DNA of 64,000 nt from Darksidea phi (GCA_030770425.1 JASJFT010000214.1:1-64000); one strand, 5' to 3'; shown: positions 21,119 to 33,355, counted from the stretch's first letter. The notes: generated by a model not told the origin, from the sequence alone. Made by a program: numbers and translations.

Positions 21119-22111
21119 AGCGCATGGGGGATCGGATGTTGATGGGACTAAGATGTGGATGGAGTCTTATTACAAGGCAGTGTGGGGAGGATGGCGAATA
21201 CAAAGATGACTAAGCGGACAAACAGCGCAAACAGCGCAAACAGCACATGCAGGGATGCGCGGCGGAAGCGCTCGCCGTTTGATAGGGCTCAGCTAGCCTT
21301 TACAGTGAAGCGCGCCTTCCTGTACTGCTCTCTGTCTCTGGATCGCGCCTGCCGATGGAGAGGCGACAGCAGCTGCCTCTGGAAGTAGGAATTGCCGCGG
21401 GGTGGTGCCCAGCCAGTGAATCCAAGGTACTAGACACTCCCTCACTGCCTCACTGCCTCCTGACTCCATCCGCTCCACCCTGCCCGCTATCGCGACGGGC
21501 CGCCCGCCATGTCCCTCGGCGGTCTTGGGGAGATGCAGCTCTCCGCGTCACGCAATCCGAGGGCCCGCGTCGACTCGACCTCTGACATGCTGCCAGGAAC
21601 GTATCGCCGAAGCCAAACACGAATAGAGCAGCCCAGCACCCAGTCTTTGAGGGACAAAGCGGCGCTGCTCCACCAGCATCACCACCACCGCCGCCGCCCA
21701 TCGCCGCCGCCCCTCCCGTCCTGCCTGCCCGTGCGACATCCTACACATGCGAGGGCCATTGCCGGCTCAGAAGCCTCCACCATCGATTCCTCATCCGGGC
21801 TGACGTCTGCGTCGTCGTCCTGGGACCCGCTGCCAGTCCTGGACCGGCCAGCTGACGGGCGCCGCGGTGCGACAACGCCCCAGAAGCAGGCGAAGCCCTT
21901 CCGACGCACCAAATCGCACCGGCCGAACAGATGGAGTAGAGGCGGAGCAGGATCTTCGGACGATACAGGCTCGGACCGCAAGGCGCACGCTTCGGGAACC
22001 AGTCCTCCACACACCGGCTCACCGCAGAGCACTCGCACGGTACACTCGCAGAAGTCGCATACGCACACGCACATTGCCGCCAACAACGCTGCCGCGCACC
22101 AGGGACGCTTG
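21119..22111. other. PAN3 upstream region with long in-frame open stretch
   Basis: From an ATG at 21509 a frame stays open for 201 codons into the PAN3 start. It is Ser/Pro/Arg/His-rich, GC-rich and unlike any PAN3 N-terminus I know, so I treat it as 5' leader. An N-terminal extension of PAN3 cannot be excluded. Confidence 0.45.
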
Positions 22112-24348
22112 ATGGCAGCGGCCTTTGGCGGTCCTTCGGGAGATTCGCGGCGGGGAGTAGCCTCTCCTCGGCCAAAAGGTCGCGGTACGACTGGCGAACG
22201 ATATCGTGAAACTGCTTCTAACAGCGTCTCCAGAAGCTAAGAACACCTTCTGCCGCAATGTCACCATCTACGGGCATTGCCGGTATGAGAACAGTGAGTG
22301 ACTCTGCCCCAGCTGACGACCGAGTCGTGACCTGGCTAGCTTGCCCATACATCCACGACGTCTCCAAGTTGAATCAAAACGAGAACATAAAGAAGAGGTT
22401 CAATGTAGACTCCCCATCCTTTACGCCGCTCCAAGCCAGCACCAATGGATCTTTGACCCCCTCATCTCGAGGCGCTGCCATTTCGCCCAAGGCTGCTAAT
22501 GCTGCCATCTTCACTCCCAAATCACAACGCTCCAGTGAGTTGGCGGCTGCACTACTCTCCCCCCTGATTGCTGACTCTTTCAGCCGCAAGCACACCCAGC
22601 CTGCACACGAAAGAGCCTGTCGTGGAATGGCATCCACAAGAGTTCCAAGAATTCGTCCCCCAGACGTTTGAAGGTCAGATGGTACGTTGCTCTTGGCCGA
22701 TCTATTTGCTCTTCATTCGTTTCTTCTCGATATTCGCCAATGGCTACTCACGTCGTGACATCAGATCGACTCGAATGCCCAAGCGCAGGCGTTAGGCTAT
22801 GATCCTTTCAGTGCGTCCTCCTCGCTACCTTCGATTGCGAGTTCCGGTCATCAAACGTCGACGATCAACCCATATGTTCAGGATCCATCTCTTTCTGGTG
22901 CATCGTACTACCAGAGCGCCGCTGGCTTTCAATCGTCACCTGCTTACCACTTGTACTGGCCTGTCGGTCCACAGCCTACGGGGTTACTAGCATACCAGCG
23001 CACAGCGCACGACTTCTTCATCCCTGATCCGATACGTGAAGATCTACAGAGGAAGGCAGAGGCCGCGCGTCAAGTGGTTCCAAACTCGACCATTCCGCCC
23101 CTGGAGCAGTTCCACTCCCTCTTTTGCTTGGACACCTCAGCTCAGAAGAACCAATCGCTTTTTGGCTACTCAAGCTGGGTGTACAAGGCCATCTCTGGCA
23201 AGGATGGGAATACTTATGCACTGCGCCGACTGGAAAACTTCCGATTGACTAATGAAACTGCTATTCGGTCTGCACAGGCATGGAAACGTATACTGAACGG
23301 CAGCGTTGTCACGATCCACGAAGCTTTCACCACTAGAGCATTCGGAGACAGCTCACTTATCATTGTTACCGATTATCACCCCAACTCCAGGACTCTCGCC
23401 GAGGAGCACTTTAAGCAGGTGCCAATGCAGCGATTCCACGGTCGGCAAGCCTCATCGTTACACGTTCCTGAACAGACCCTGTGGGGTTATATTGTGCAAA
23501 TCGCGTCTGCTTTAAAGGCGATCCATGGATCCGGCCTAGCAGCGCGACTCATTACGCCATCGAAGATCCTCCTTACGTCGAAAAATCGTATACGAATAAA
23601 CGCTTGTGGCATCCTAGATGTCGTGCAGCACGAGAACACACGATCCCTCTCGGAGTTGCAGGCGGATGATCTTCTCCAGCTTGGCCGACTCATACTCTGC
23701 ATTGCGAACAACAACCCCTCGGCGCATCTAAGCATGCAGAAATCGATGGACTATATTACACGGAACTACACGGCTCGCTTGAAGGAATGTTTACAATGGC
23801 TACTAAACCCCCAGCCTACCCCCAATACACCAACATCACCCACGACGCTCGGACCAGTGCAAAAAGATGTGGACACGTTCCTAGGTGGCATTGCAGATCA
23901 AATGGCGACAGTATTTGATAGCGAACTACATGCACAGGATACACTCACCAATACACTCGCTCGCGAACTCGAATCGTCCCGTCTCGTCCGCCTCCTTGTC
24001 AAAATCAACTTCATCAACGAACGGCCCGAGCTCGACGCATCTCAACATGTGCCCGGCAGCACAGGCCCTCCTCCTTCATCCATGTGGGCAGAGACCGGCG
24101 AAAGATATTATCTGAAGCTTTTCCGCGACTATGTATTTCACCAAGTCGATGCAAACGGCCACCCTGTTACGAACCTAGCGCATGTGCTCGATTGCCTCAA
24201 CAAGCTAGATGCAGGATCAGACGAAAAGATTGCATTGATCAGCAGAGATGAGCAGAATGTGCTTGTCGTTAGTTACAGGGAATTGAAAAGAGGATTGGAG
24301 AGTTCTTTCCAGGATTTGATTCGAGCGGGACGGGGTTCTGGGAAATAG
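22112..24348 (+). CDS. PAN3: PAN2-PAN3 deadenylation complex subunit PAN3
   Basis: PAN3 is the regulatory subunit of the poly(A) nuclease that trims mRNA poly(A) tails; it recruits Pab1 and PAN2. Five exons: 22112-22184, 22234-22293, 22340-22534, 22584-22681 and 22765-24348, 669 residues, with every junction in phase. An N-terminal SPRPKGREAKNTF leads into a CCCH zinc finger (C-x8-C-x5-C-x3-H: CRNVTIYGHC ... CPYIH), split by the second intron. A PAM2-like HPQEFQEFVP segment follows, then a pseudokinase domain (YALRRLENFRLTN, SLIIVTDYHP, SKILLTSKNRIRINACGILD, with no catalytic HRD or DFG). The protein ends with the coiled-coil and C-terminal knob (ERYYLKLFRDYVFHQVD). Length is as expected for the family. 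Confidence 0.95.
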
Positions 24349-25799
24349 GGATTTCCGGACTCGAGCCCGTTTGGCATGCGAGAATAGATTCGGCTTGAGA
24401 AGGTTAGCGGAGGGGGAGGAGAAGGTATAAGGAAGGCTGTAAAGGGTTGATTACGCTGTTCGGAATTATATGGGGAGGTGGAAAGAAATGCTCACGGGAG
24501 AGAGTAGGTAGACTCACGTCGGTTGTATATGATGAATAACATCTAGTCTTCAGATCTCTGTTTGCAGCCAAATTTGCATCTAAGCTCGCATGGGCCTCTC
24601 GCTATCGATCCCTTCGCCTGTCCTCCTAAGCAGGGGTGCTGTCCCATGTCTAGGAGCGGACGGAAAGGGTGTTGGATATGGCTAAATCTTTTGTCTTGGC
24701 TGTTTAGTGTTATAGTTCCGTAAGGTGGGCGAAGATGGGATGCTGTTTGGAGAAAAGGCGAGTAGGCGAGGGAGTGAATTATGGTTCATTTGGAGAGGTG
24801 AAGAGTGGGGATAAAGACTTCGAAAAGAAGGCTTTCATCTCGTTGTAGATCTACAGGGAAAATGCCCTTGGTTGTTGCGAAAGCTTTGTCAAATTCTTGG
24901 AAGGCTTTAGCTGCGCTATCTCGTCCACCAGCAATGTGGTAGTTGCAATATGAATTGGCATTCTTGTAGTTATAAACGGAGTACTTATTTGAAGGGAACA
25001 GAAGGATTTCTTGGAATGCGGGGTTCCTCTTAGCGACTACCGAAATAGCATGGTAAGATGATAGTCCTCCCAAAGTCGTGGTTAAGGGATCTAGCTGCAT
25101 TTCGACAAATCCTTCAATCTATGTCACCAAAAGGAGCTGTGGCGCAGAGGTGGACTACACAAGTCTATGAAAGTAACAACTATAAGACACGGCATTTGAT
25201 CAATCACGAATACAGTTTCCCTTCGAGGTCTTCGATTGAGCCCTCGCTTATCCCATTCGTGTGGTGTGGACATAGCTCTTACTTAAACTACACGTAATAA
25301 AATTTCCCTACGCCTACCGCCTAGCGCAAGTTATGTCTTGCGATAGTAATAATATCCAACCTGGACAGCTTTCTTGGCAGTGGGGCTAAGAGTTGAGGGC
25401 CGAGGATCGAGTGTCGGCGTCCATGGGCAAATGTACCATGGGCGAAGTCAGGTCATGGTACCCAAAACAGATATGGCCTTTCGGTTTCTGAAAGGCAAAC
25501 CATCGATTGCAGTTAGCATTTTACGAGCACGAATCTCGGGAGGCTGAGCTAGTCACACTTACTTTGTTCCTTTACGCCTTGAAGTGAAGTGAGCAAGTCA
25601 CGCCAAAAGTTGTTAACATTGCCTCTTAGGTTAAACCGGTGAGCATTCTGTGTGGAAAGAATGGTTCACTGGTCTACTAGAAAATTCTCATCCGCTTCAC
25701 CGGCGAGGCCTTTCTTTTTGCTACTTATAACTTTTAATTTGGTACTCTGTACACCTATCGCGTTTTCTTTTATTCGACGAAGTATAGACCTACACAAAG
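24349..25799. other. Intergenic, weak ORF only
   Basis: Apart from the minus-strand ORF at 24786-25100, no coding signal is visible. The right end is the promoter of the aminotransferase gene. Confidence 0.45.
24786..25100 (-). CDS. Hypothetical small protein
   Basis: A 104-residue ORF with a true ATG. The sequence has protein-like composition (NKYSVYNYKNANSYCNYHIA and DSAAKAFQEFDKAF) but no motif I recognise, no signal peptide and no TM helix. It could be a small gene, an exon of a larger gene or chance. Confidence 0.3.
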   Translation of the reverse strand: MQLDPLTTTLGGLSSYHAISVVAKRNPAFQEILLFPSNKYSVYNYKNANSYCNYHIAGGRDSAAKAFQEFDKAFATTKGIFPVDLQRDESLLFEVFIPTLHLSK

Positions 25800-27337
25800 A
25801 TGTCGACGAACAAAAGCAACGTCGACCATGAGTCGACGCTTTTGCCTGCACAAGGGGGCGCTGAATCTGGATCCGCGCTCCTGCATCGCTCACTAACCTC
25901 GCTCCCAAACAACGTCATTTCGGCCAGCCACTCGTACCTTACCCTGGACGATGGACGCAAAATTCTTGATGCGTGTGGTGGCGCTGCCGTGGCTATCATT
26001 GGCCACGGTAACACCGAAGTCATGGAAGCCGCGGTTGCGCAAATGGATCGAGTGAGCTACGTGCACACTATGTCGGTTAGTGTTCAAACAACTCTTTTAT
26101 GACTTCAATTCTTACTGTTCAACTCATGGTGCAGTATGGAACCAACTCTGCCGAGGATCTCGCTAAGTGCGTTCTCTCACCTCTTCCTTCCTCCGCTACC
26201 ATTTCTCACGGTCTAACGAAGGCGTACTTCGTGGGCAGTGGCAGCGAGGCGAACGACGCTGCTTTGAAGTGCGCGAGACAATACTGGTTTGAAAAGGGCG
26301 AACCGCAACGGAAAGTGTTCGTGGCGAGGAAGCAGGCGTACCATGGCGGCACCATTGGGGCCATGTCCATCTCTGGAATGCCTGCTAGGAAGGTGCCGTT
26401 TGAAGGGCTCATGATGCCGAATGTGGAGTTTGTTGGCGCAGCGGATGCTTTCCACCGGAAGAAGGAGGGGGAAACGGAGGGAGAGTTTGTTAAGAGGCTT
26501 GTCAAAGAAATCGAAGACGTGTTCGAGCGGGTGGGATCCAAGAATATTGTTTCCTTCATGTAAGTCTTCTTGGTTAGTGGTTGTAGTTGCTGATTCCTTC
26601 GCAGCGGAGAGACGGTAAGCGGAGCAGCGCTAGGTGCCATGCCAGCACCAAAAGGATACTGGCCCGCCATTCGCACCCTATGCGACAAAAACCGTATTCT
26701 CCTCCATCTCGACGAAGTCATGTGCGGCATGGGTCGTACTGGCACCTATTTCGGCTTCGAACAGGAAGGCATCACGCCAGACATCGTAACCATCGGCAAA
26801 GGGCTGGGCGGTGGCTACGCTCCCATCGCCGGCATGCTGATCAATGGCAAGATTATCGAAGTCCTCCAAAAGGGCACATCGAGCTTCAACCACGGCCACA
26901 CGTTTCAGGCCCATCCGGTGTCGTGCGCTGTTGCGCTGAAGGTGCAACAGATCGTCAAGAAGGAGAGGTTAGTAGAGAGATGCCTAGAGAAAGGTGAGAA
27001 ACTGGCTATTTTACTCGAGAAAGCCTTTGACGGTGCCGAATACGTGGCGGATATTAGAGGACGCGGGCTTTTTCGAAGCGTGGAATTCATGCAGGACCCC
27101 ATTACCAAGAAGCCTTTCACCAAGTGTGTAGGCTTCGGGGCTAAGATCCAATCTTTTACGTTTGAAATGGGTGTCGCAGTGTATCCCGGTACGGGGACTG
27201 TTGATGGTGTGGTGGGAGACCATGTGCTGCTGGCGCCGCCATATACTGTGTCGGATGAAGAGCTAGAGGTTACCGTATCGACTCTAAAAAAGGCGTATGA
27301 GAAGACGGTTGTGGAGCTGTTCAAGGCCAAAATCTAG
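25800..27337 (+). CDS. Class III PLP-dependent aminotransferase
   Basis: Three exons: 25800-26075, 26135-26559 and 26605-27337; introns of 59 and 45 nt, sum 478 codons, 477 residues. A fold-type I, class III (omega) aminotransferase. The signature segment LHLDEVMCGMGRTGTYFGFE carries the cofactor-binding Asp (about residue 270), and TIGKGLGGGYAPIAG carries the Schiff-base Lys (about residue 299). The SGSEANDAA and AYHGGTIGAMS segments bind the phosphate. A conserved FNHGHTFQAHP lies in the active-site region. Members act on omega-amino acids or diamines with pyruvate or 2-oxoglutarate; the precise substrate is not deducible. No organelle signal is evident. Confidence 0.9.
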
Positions 27338-28176
27338 GGGATAGCAAGATGGTCTGGTTGGGGTAGAAGACCTTGATAAGATCGCTTTGGATAATTTGCT
27401 CAAAGATCTCCAAATCAACCTCGCATGGCATCTGCTACTGCCCCTCAAGTTTTATTTATTTATTTATTTATTTATATTTATTTATTTATTTATTTATTTA
27501 TATTTATTTATTTATTTATATTTATTTATTTATTTATTTATTTATATTTATTTATTTATTTATTTTTTTTTTTTTTGCCACTCATTAATCCAGAGAACCC
27601 CTTCAATTCGACATAGATCGCAGATATAGGTGTCTACTCCAGCAACTGTTGAGTCGTCATATTGATGATGTGACCCACAGTCTGAGATTGCGATGACGGA
27701 GTTTTTATAGTTCTGATCTACAGGCCATGAGCTATGAATTCGAGGCGGGCATTTCACATTGATATTCGTGGAAATGGCTCAGAAAGGGCGGGCTGAGGTG
27801 GACAGGTGAACTAAGCACTATCCCTAGTATAGCTAGCGGTTTTACTCAGAGGGAGTGACAACTAGCGACATGCAATTATGCGGCTCTTTCATCTGACCTG
27901 CCTATCTTGAGTCTCAAACCCTACTTATTTGCCGCTCTCCTTTGCACTTTCTCCGATTAACTTCTTCTTGGTCAACAGCACATGATTAGTTCAGGTACAG
28001 CACTAGAAGCGGGGTATTCCGCCACCCCATGACATGTAATTCCAAATTTTGGATTTCAAATTCTGAATAATCTCCTCTTGTGTTCAATGATCACCCACTC
28101 CGTAATAATCCTCCTACATCGCTAGTTACGAGACCTATCAACCTACTTCCAAATCTACCGCTTCGCTTCGATCAAG
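27338..28176. other. Intergenic with TTTA microsatellite
   Basis: The 3' flank of the aminotransferase gene and the promoter of the isochorismatase-like gene. The TTTA repeat region is listed separately. No further gene seen. Confidence 0.55.
27451..27576. repeat. (TTTA)n microsatellite ending in poly-T
   Basis: About 110 bp of TTTA units interrupted several times by TATATTTA, then a run of about 13 T. It opens all three forward frames, giving false ORFs of Leu/Phe/Ile/Tyr repeats. Confidence 0.95.
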
Positions 28177-28809
28177 ATGGCCAGCCAATCCTTTCGCCAG
28201 CTCCTCGGCATACCGCCCAGCACCGCCTCCCCCTCGGACTCTGCCCTCATAATCATAGATGCACAGAATGAATATGTCTCAGGCGCCTTGACCGTCACCA
28301 ATGCGGCAGAAAGTGCCAAAGTTATTGCAGATTTGCTTGGCAAGTATGGAAAAGCGGATGGCAAGATTATTCATGTGCTGCATAAGACACCAGAAGGGGC
28401 TCCTATCTTCACCCCAGGTACCGATCTCGCCAAAGAGTTTAACGAGTTGAAGGCCGAGGTCTGTGTTTCCTTGCTTAGTTTTCGTGACGAGAATAGTAGC
28501 TGATGGTAGCAGCCTGGCGAGACGACGATATGGAAGCAGTTTCCGGGTTCTTTCGAGCAGACTCCTCTACATGATACGCTGGAGTCTTCGGGTATCAAGA
28601 AGCTCGTACTTGTTGGGTATATGGCTCATGTCTGCGTTTCGACTACGGCACGCGAGGCGATGCAAAAAGGATATGAAGTCATTTTGGTTGAAGATGGGAT
28701 TGGTGACCGCGATATTCCTGGTGTGAAAGGCGATGAACTCACAAGGACTGTACTTGCGGAGCTGGCGGATGTGTTTGGAACGGTGGTTAAGAGTACGGCT
28801 ATCAGGTAA
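28177..28809 (+). CDS. Isochorismatase-like cysteine hydrolase
   Basis: Two exons: 28177-28458 and 28513-28809 (or from 28510 using an upstream acceptor), 192 or 193 residues. The isochorismatase-like fold shows the expected catalytic residues: Asp28 in [10 protein letters not shown], Lys70 in the HVLHK strand, and nucleophile Cys135 in [14 protein letters not shown]. The length is typical of stand-alone family members, which hydrolyse amide or vinyl-ether bonds in small molecules (nicotinamide, ureidoacrylate and similar). The substrate cannot be named. The acceptor region reads GTAGCAG, so two splice forms differing by one Gln are possible. Confidence 0.87.
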
Positions 28810-29752
28810 ATGTTCCGGACATTGCAACATCCTATACGACTTTGAATGAGCTGGAAAATTCACTTTATTGTGGGTATTAGCCATGATCTAGCTATTATTT
28901 CATGTATACCAATACGCTTTTAGCCCGTCTTGCTTGTTGATTTTGCTATAAGTTACAATGCCTCTGCAGTGGCGACCGCGTCAACTGCTCTACTAACTGG
29001 GGTTAGCCAACCCATTAAGAAGAACGTATCTGATATGGCATAACAGCTCCTACCCGGTAGAGTTATTCAATATCTTCTACTAAGGCGATCTTACTATATC
29101 CCCAAGAAAAGTACTAGATATATATATCTACTATAGATAATATACTTTACTTAATTCTTTAAAATATTTAATATAGGGATAGCTTCTTATATTCTTCTAT
29201 ATATATTTAGGGTAAAAAACTATTTTCTGAGAAAAAGCTGCATTGCGCGACTATACTATTGTAGGGGAGATTTTCTTAATGATAATCCGTATACATCTAA
29301 AGACCAGCACTGAAATTTCAACTGCATATGAAAAGAGTGGAACGCTTGACATCGGCCAACCGTGGAACAGTGGGCAGCCAACACTGGCTTCATCCCGCAC
29401 GAGCCTCAACATGCGACCTAGAGGAAGGGGGTGAGGTGCAAGTAATAGAGTTGTAATAAAATAGTAATAATAAGTTAACAAGAATAAGTTATCGTTAATT
29501 AGTTATTATTAATTAGTTATCGGCTTTCGTCCAATCCAGTACTGGATAGGGTCAAGTAGTTTAACCTTATACTAGAGGTAGGTAGTTTATACTTATGCCT
29601 AGGAGGTATAGGAGGCTTATATAGATAAGGCTAAAGGCTATCTATAGGACGTAAATTAAACCCACTCACTTACTCCCAGGGTATCTGGACGCTGGTTATA
29701 GGAAGAAACTCTTTCAGATTTCGCGATTCCCCTTAGTTCCTTTTTCTATTCT
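28810..29752. other. AT-rich, RIP-like intergenic DNA
   Basis: From about 28985 to 29660 the sequence becomes strongly AT-rich, with TATA-, CTATAG- and TTAATTAG-type motifs and no ORF of note. It includes the mutated repeat copy at 28985-29207. This is what remains of repeated DNA after RIP, by analogy with other ascomycetes. Confidence 0.6.
28985..29207 (+). repeat. Dispersed repeat, RIP-mutated copy
   Basis: It aligns over about 210 bp with 34501-34712 in the same orientation, starting with the identical CTGCTCTACTAACTGGGGTT. Differences are mostly G-to-A and C-to-T in this copy; GATGCATGCGTCTGCAGTAG there is GATATATATATCTACTATAG here. This is the mark of repeat-induced point mutation. Confidence 0.85.
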
Positions 29753-32700
29753 TCAAGCAACACTATACTCCTTCCTTAGCGCCTCTGGGACCTGAAATGC
29801 GCCATAAAATGCTATGCGCCCTAACTTTAGCCTCCTCTCTAGGGCCGTACCCTCCATCTCAAAATTCTGCACTTGCCCGCTCCTCTGTACAAAGCTTTGA
29901 AATCCTACAACACCTGGCCCTTCTGTCCCATCTTGCCTTATTCCATCCGCGTATAGCGCGACCCCGCTATAACCGTTCGGCGGGTTGAAATCTGGATACA
30001 CGCGGTACAAGACTGTTCGAGAAACAAGATCACTCCATGTAGAGATATCGTGGTCTTTTTTTGGTTTAGAGACCGAATTCTGGTTAAGGAATACGCCCTC
30101 ACCAACGACGAGCACCTCGGAAGGGCGGTTATTGCGGAACGTTTTGGCAGCGCACGTGTCACCCAGGATCTTGACAGCGCTGGTTCGCTGGCGGAGAGAA
30201 TGCCACGATTCTCCAGATAGCCAGCCTAGATTCGGGATTGGTGATTTGATATCTTTGACAGCAGAAGGGCTGTCAGGTTTGATGAGGGTCGTGTCGTGTT
30301 CGAAACCGTTAGGATAGACTTCCGCGCTCTGATCAAACGTCCGCTCGACCTTGCCAATCTATGTAGCACGTTAGCTTGGTGGGTTCGTGGTGGGATGATG
30401 CGGGCTTACCTTCTCATTACCGGCCCAGATATCGACATGCTTATTCCAATCATCATCCAATCTTCGAAAACGGGCAGGGTTCCGTCTAAAAATCTTGGTT
30501 ATATGAGACTTAGCCAATATGGTTTCGGTAATGATATGCGTTGATATGACGAGGTACGGGTAGGGGTCTCCATTCTTCGTAACTTTTAAGCCTATTCTGC
30601 CTGCGAACCTCTCTTTCCTATGCGATGATTTCGCTCTTATTTCAATGAGTTGGTTTAGGTGAAGAGTCTGGGCGTTGGTTTTCGCAATATTCTTCTTGCT
30701 GGGGAGCATAGTAGGATCCATTGTCTGGGGTATATAGCACACTCTCAACCCTCCATATGTTTGTGGGAGATGTGAGGATGCCCATGCTATGTCAAAGTCT
30801 TCGGGGACGATAATTTGAAGAAGCCCGTTGATTAGAAGGTAAAAGCCAATGCTTCCCTCGAAGATAAGAAGCACATCTCTTATGACATCGAGTGAAAGTT
30901 CAGCTGAACAGTCGATCGGAGCTAAATGTGGATCGGGAGGTGGGCATACACCGGCGACAAGCGGCCACCGGTGCTCGACAGGAAGAACGACAGGTTTACC
31001 AGCAATTGTAAGTGGAAGGTTATTCAGACCATCCTGCTGGATCGGAGTACATGTCCAACAACCATGACTCATCTGATATGCGACGTCCCACATCCAGGAT
31101 TTAGGTAACCGAGTCAGAATTTCCTTCCAATCTATGTCGTCAACGTTCCCGGCGTCTCTCAAAAGATGCGGTTCATAGGGTTCATAGTAAGGCTCCTCCT
31201 TAAGCACTGTAGTTGAAGCCATCAGCATCGCATCAAGAGCCTCTTTCTTTTCTGCATCATGGAAAGCTCGATCTGCGTACCTGGCGTTTTCCATCCCGTT
31301 GCAAATTGTAGCCTCTGTGTCACATCGACGCAGGCGCCCCTTCCTCATCCTGGGAAGTTTGTCCCGCAGAGAGCGAGGTTGTATCCAGGACTCCCACAGT
31401 GCGCGAGGTCGTATCCGCCCTTGCTCGAACAGGATGAGAAGTTGCAGAACTGCGAAAACGATAATGGTTGCACAAGCGAATGATGCCCCGCTCCGGTAAA
31501 AACCTCCGAATGGTTCGGGAATTGAGAAGAAGACACTGACGATCAAAACAGGCGAAATCCACGCAATCATTGTCTCCGAGGTGAACCAACCCACTTTTGC
31601 AATTCGGTTACTTTCGAGCGTTAACCCCAAAGAAAGCATATCTGCATTGGCCTGACACCGCTGTCTGAGAATGTCCAGCCTCTGCTCAAATCCCCCCAGG
31701 TCCTCGAACAACTCCAGGATCTCGCGAAGTGAACCATGCATCCACTCCTGGGAAGCAACTTGTAAAGCATCAAGCTCAGTAAAGTAGCCAATATCTCCTC
31801 GGTCCGGGGATGCAAACTTGTTCCAGGCCTCGCTTGTCTTTAAAAGCTCGTCCAGAAGTTCCGAAAGGAGGCGCAGGGCTTTTTGCGTCCAGTCAAACCT
31901 AGCCGTGGCATCTTCGACAACTTTCCTTCTCGATTGGGCAGCTGCAAAGAAGGCAGGTGGCACTCCTATACCTTCTTCAATGCCCTTCTCCAGTATTCTG
32001 GTTAACCTAGCCCACTCATCCACAATCTGCTTCAGCCTTATCCGAACTATACGCAGGAAGTACATTCTTGGATTCCAAATAGGAACATTTGCGTCCAAGC
32101 AGTCACTCGCAATCTGGTCAGTGACCATGTCGTCATAGTCGAAATCAATATCGGGCATATCTCCGTTTTCGTCAAAATCGGTATCGACAAACGTATATGC
32201 TACCCAACGTGATTCTGATGCACCACATATCGTAAATGAAATGTGTGCCTGGCGGATCCCCCAGGTGCCTTGGCTGAGTTCTTTCAGTTTCTCACCTGCC
32301 AAAAAAGATATATCTCGCCAGTTTCTCCTTATCTTTATCTGGACCCCGTCTCGAAGACACTCCTTCGGCAGACATTTTCTTACCGCGTAGAACGGCATAT
32401 GAAATTCCATTTGAAAGAGTTTATAACCAACAGTCTGTTTTTGTCGTTAGTGATCTAAGACTCGCATTCAAGTGTCACGCATACCGGGATTTTGACTCTC
32501 ATAGATGTTTGTGATGCCAGATGCTTGAATAATGCATCTTTCAAAGATGGAACTTGATGTAGAGGTGCTGTTACGGCCAATGCGTAGACGTAGGCAGGGC
32601 TTAAATCCGAAATGTAACTGAAGACATTAGCATTTCATCTGGTGGCACAAAAGTGAGAAAGTAACTTACATCAATCGTCTGTCGGCATCGGGTAGAGTCT

Positions 32701-33355
32701 CATGTTTGAATTGCTACGCAAGTTAAGTCAGCGGACCAATGAACAGTACCGAAACAAAGTTGTCAGACTTAAATATAGATCCAAAGATATAGCGACGAAA
32801 GTAAAAGCGTGTCAACGAATCCATGCAGAACGCAGAATGTCTACTTCAAACATTTCACCGTACCTTTTGTTTCAAATGGTCATAAAGTCCTTTTGCGCTT
32901 AAAGGTGCCTTGTACTCCCGGACTGGTAAATCACTGGGCAGGATCGATGGGTTACCAAGAGAAGAACCGTTCTCTGTGATCGTTGGATTAAGATTGGTAT
33001 TTCCAGCATCTGGCGTCTCTGAAACTGATATGGTCTCATCGCCTCCAGATGGCTGGGTACGGGAAGGGTTGTAGAAGGAATATGACCGATCGTCAAGCCA
33101 CGCCGCCATTCGTTGGTCTGAACCAGGTTGTGTCAAGACGGAGCGTTGTATACCGGCGCAGAAAGCTGCGATTTCCTCTTCTTCGATTGACAATGGGCCA
33201 TCATCATGCCCTCGGAGGAAGAGCTCGAGACGTGCAACGTGTGATTCGGAGTTCTCTTCGTGGTGAAAGTTCTGGTTGTTCCGAAATACAACAGGCCAAC
33301 TCTTCCGAAAGCACTCCAAAGAGGGGCCCCTTGGGGGTTTGGCTTGAAGCGGCAT
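29753..33355 (-). CDS. Large protein with CorA-like paired TM helices, function unknown
   Basis: Five exons on the minus strand: 33355-32864, 32713-32670, 32617-32485, 32434-30410 and 30358-29753, sum 1100 codons, 1099 residues, every junction in phase. The N-terminal ~160 residues are polar. A conserved block follows: FKHETLPDADRRLIYISDL, then YVYALAVTAPLHQVPSLKDA. A long helical region (about residues 330-490) runs into two membrane helices near residues 505-525 and 535-555 (WISPVLIVSVFFSI; FACATIIVFAVLQLLILF), the arrangement of CorA-like domains. I see no GMN signature, so Mg2+ transport is not implied. The C-terminal ~500 residues have conserved-looking blocks (VLPVEHRWPLVAGVCPPPD) but no known motif. 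The ATG at 33355 is the first in frame. The gene lies between two copies of a dispersed repeat. Confidence 0.8.

Noticed and set aside
21679..22175. Minus-strand ORFs of 135-144 codons upstream of PAN3
   Set aside because: They are opposite a GC-rich leader, have mutually overlapping frames and show no recognisable sequence.
25130..25220. TGGCGCAGAGG resembling a tRNA A box
   Set aside because: No matching B box or acceptor stem at the right distance.
27373..27629. Overlapping forward ORFs rich in Leu/Phe/Ile/Tyr
   Set aside because: They are produced by the TTTA microsatellite and carry no real protein sequence.
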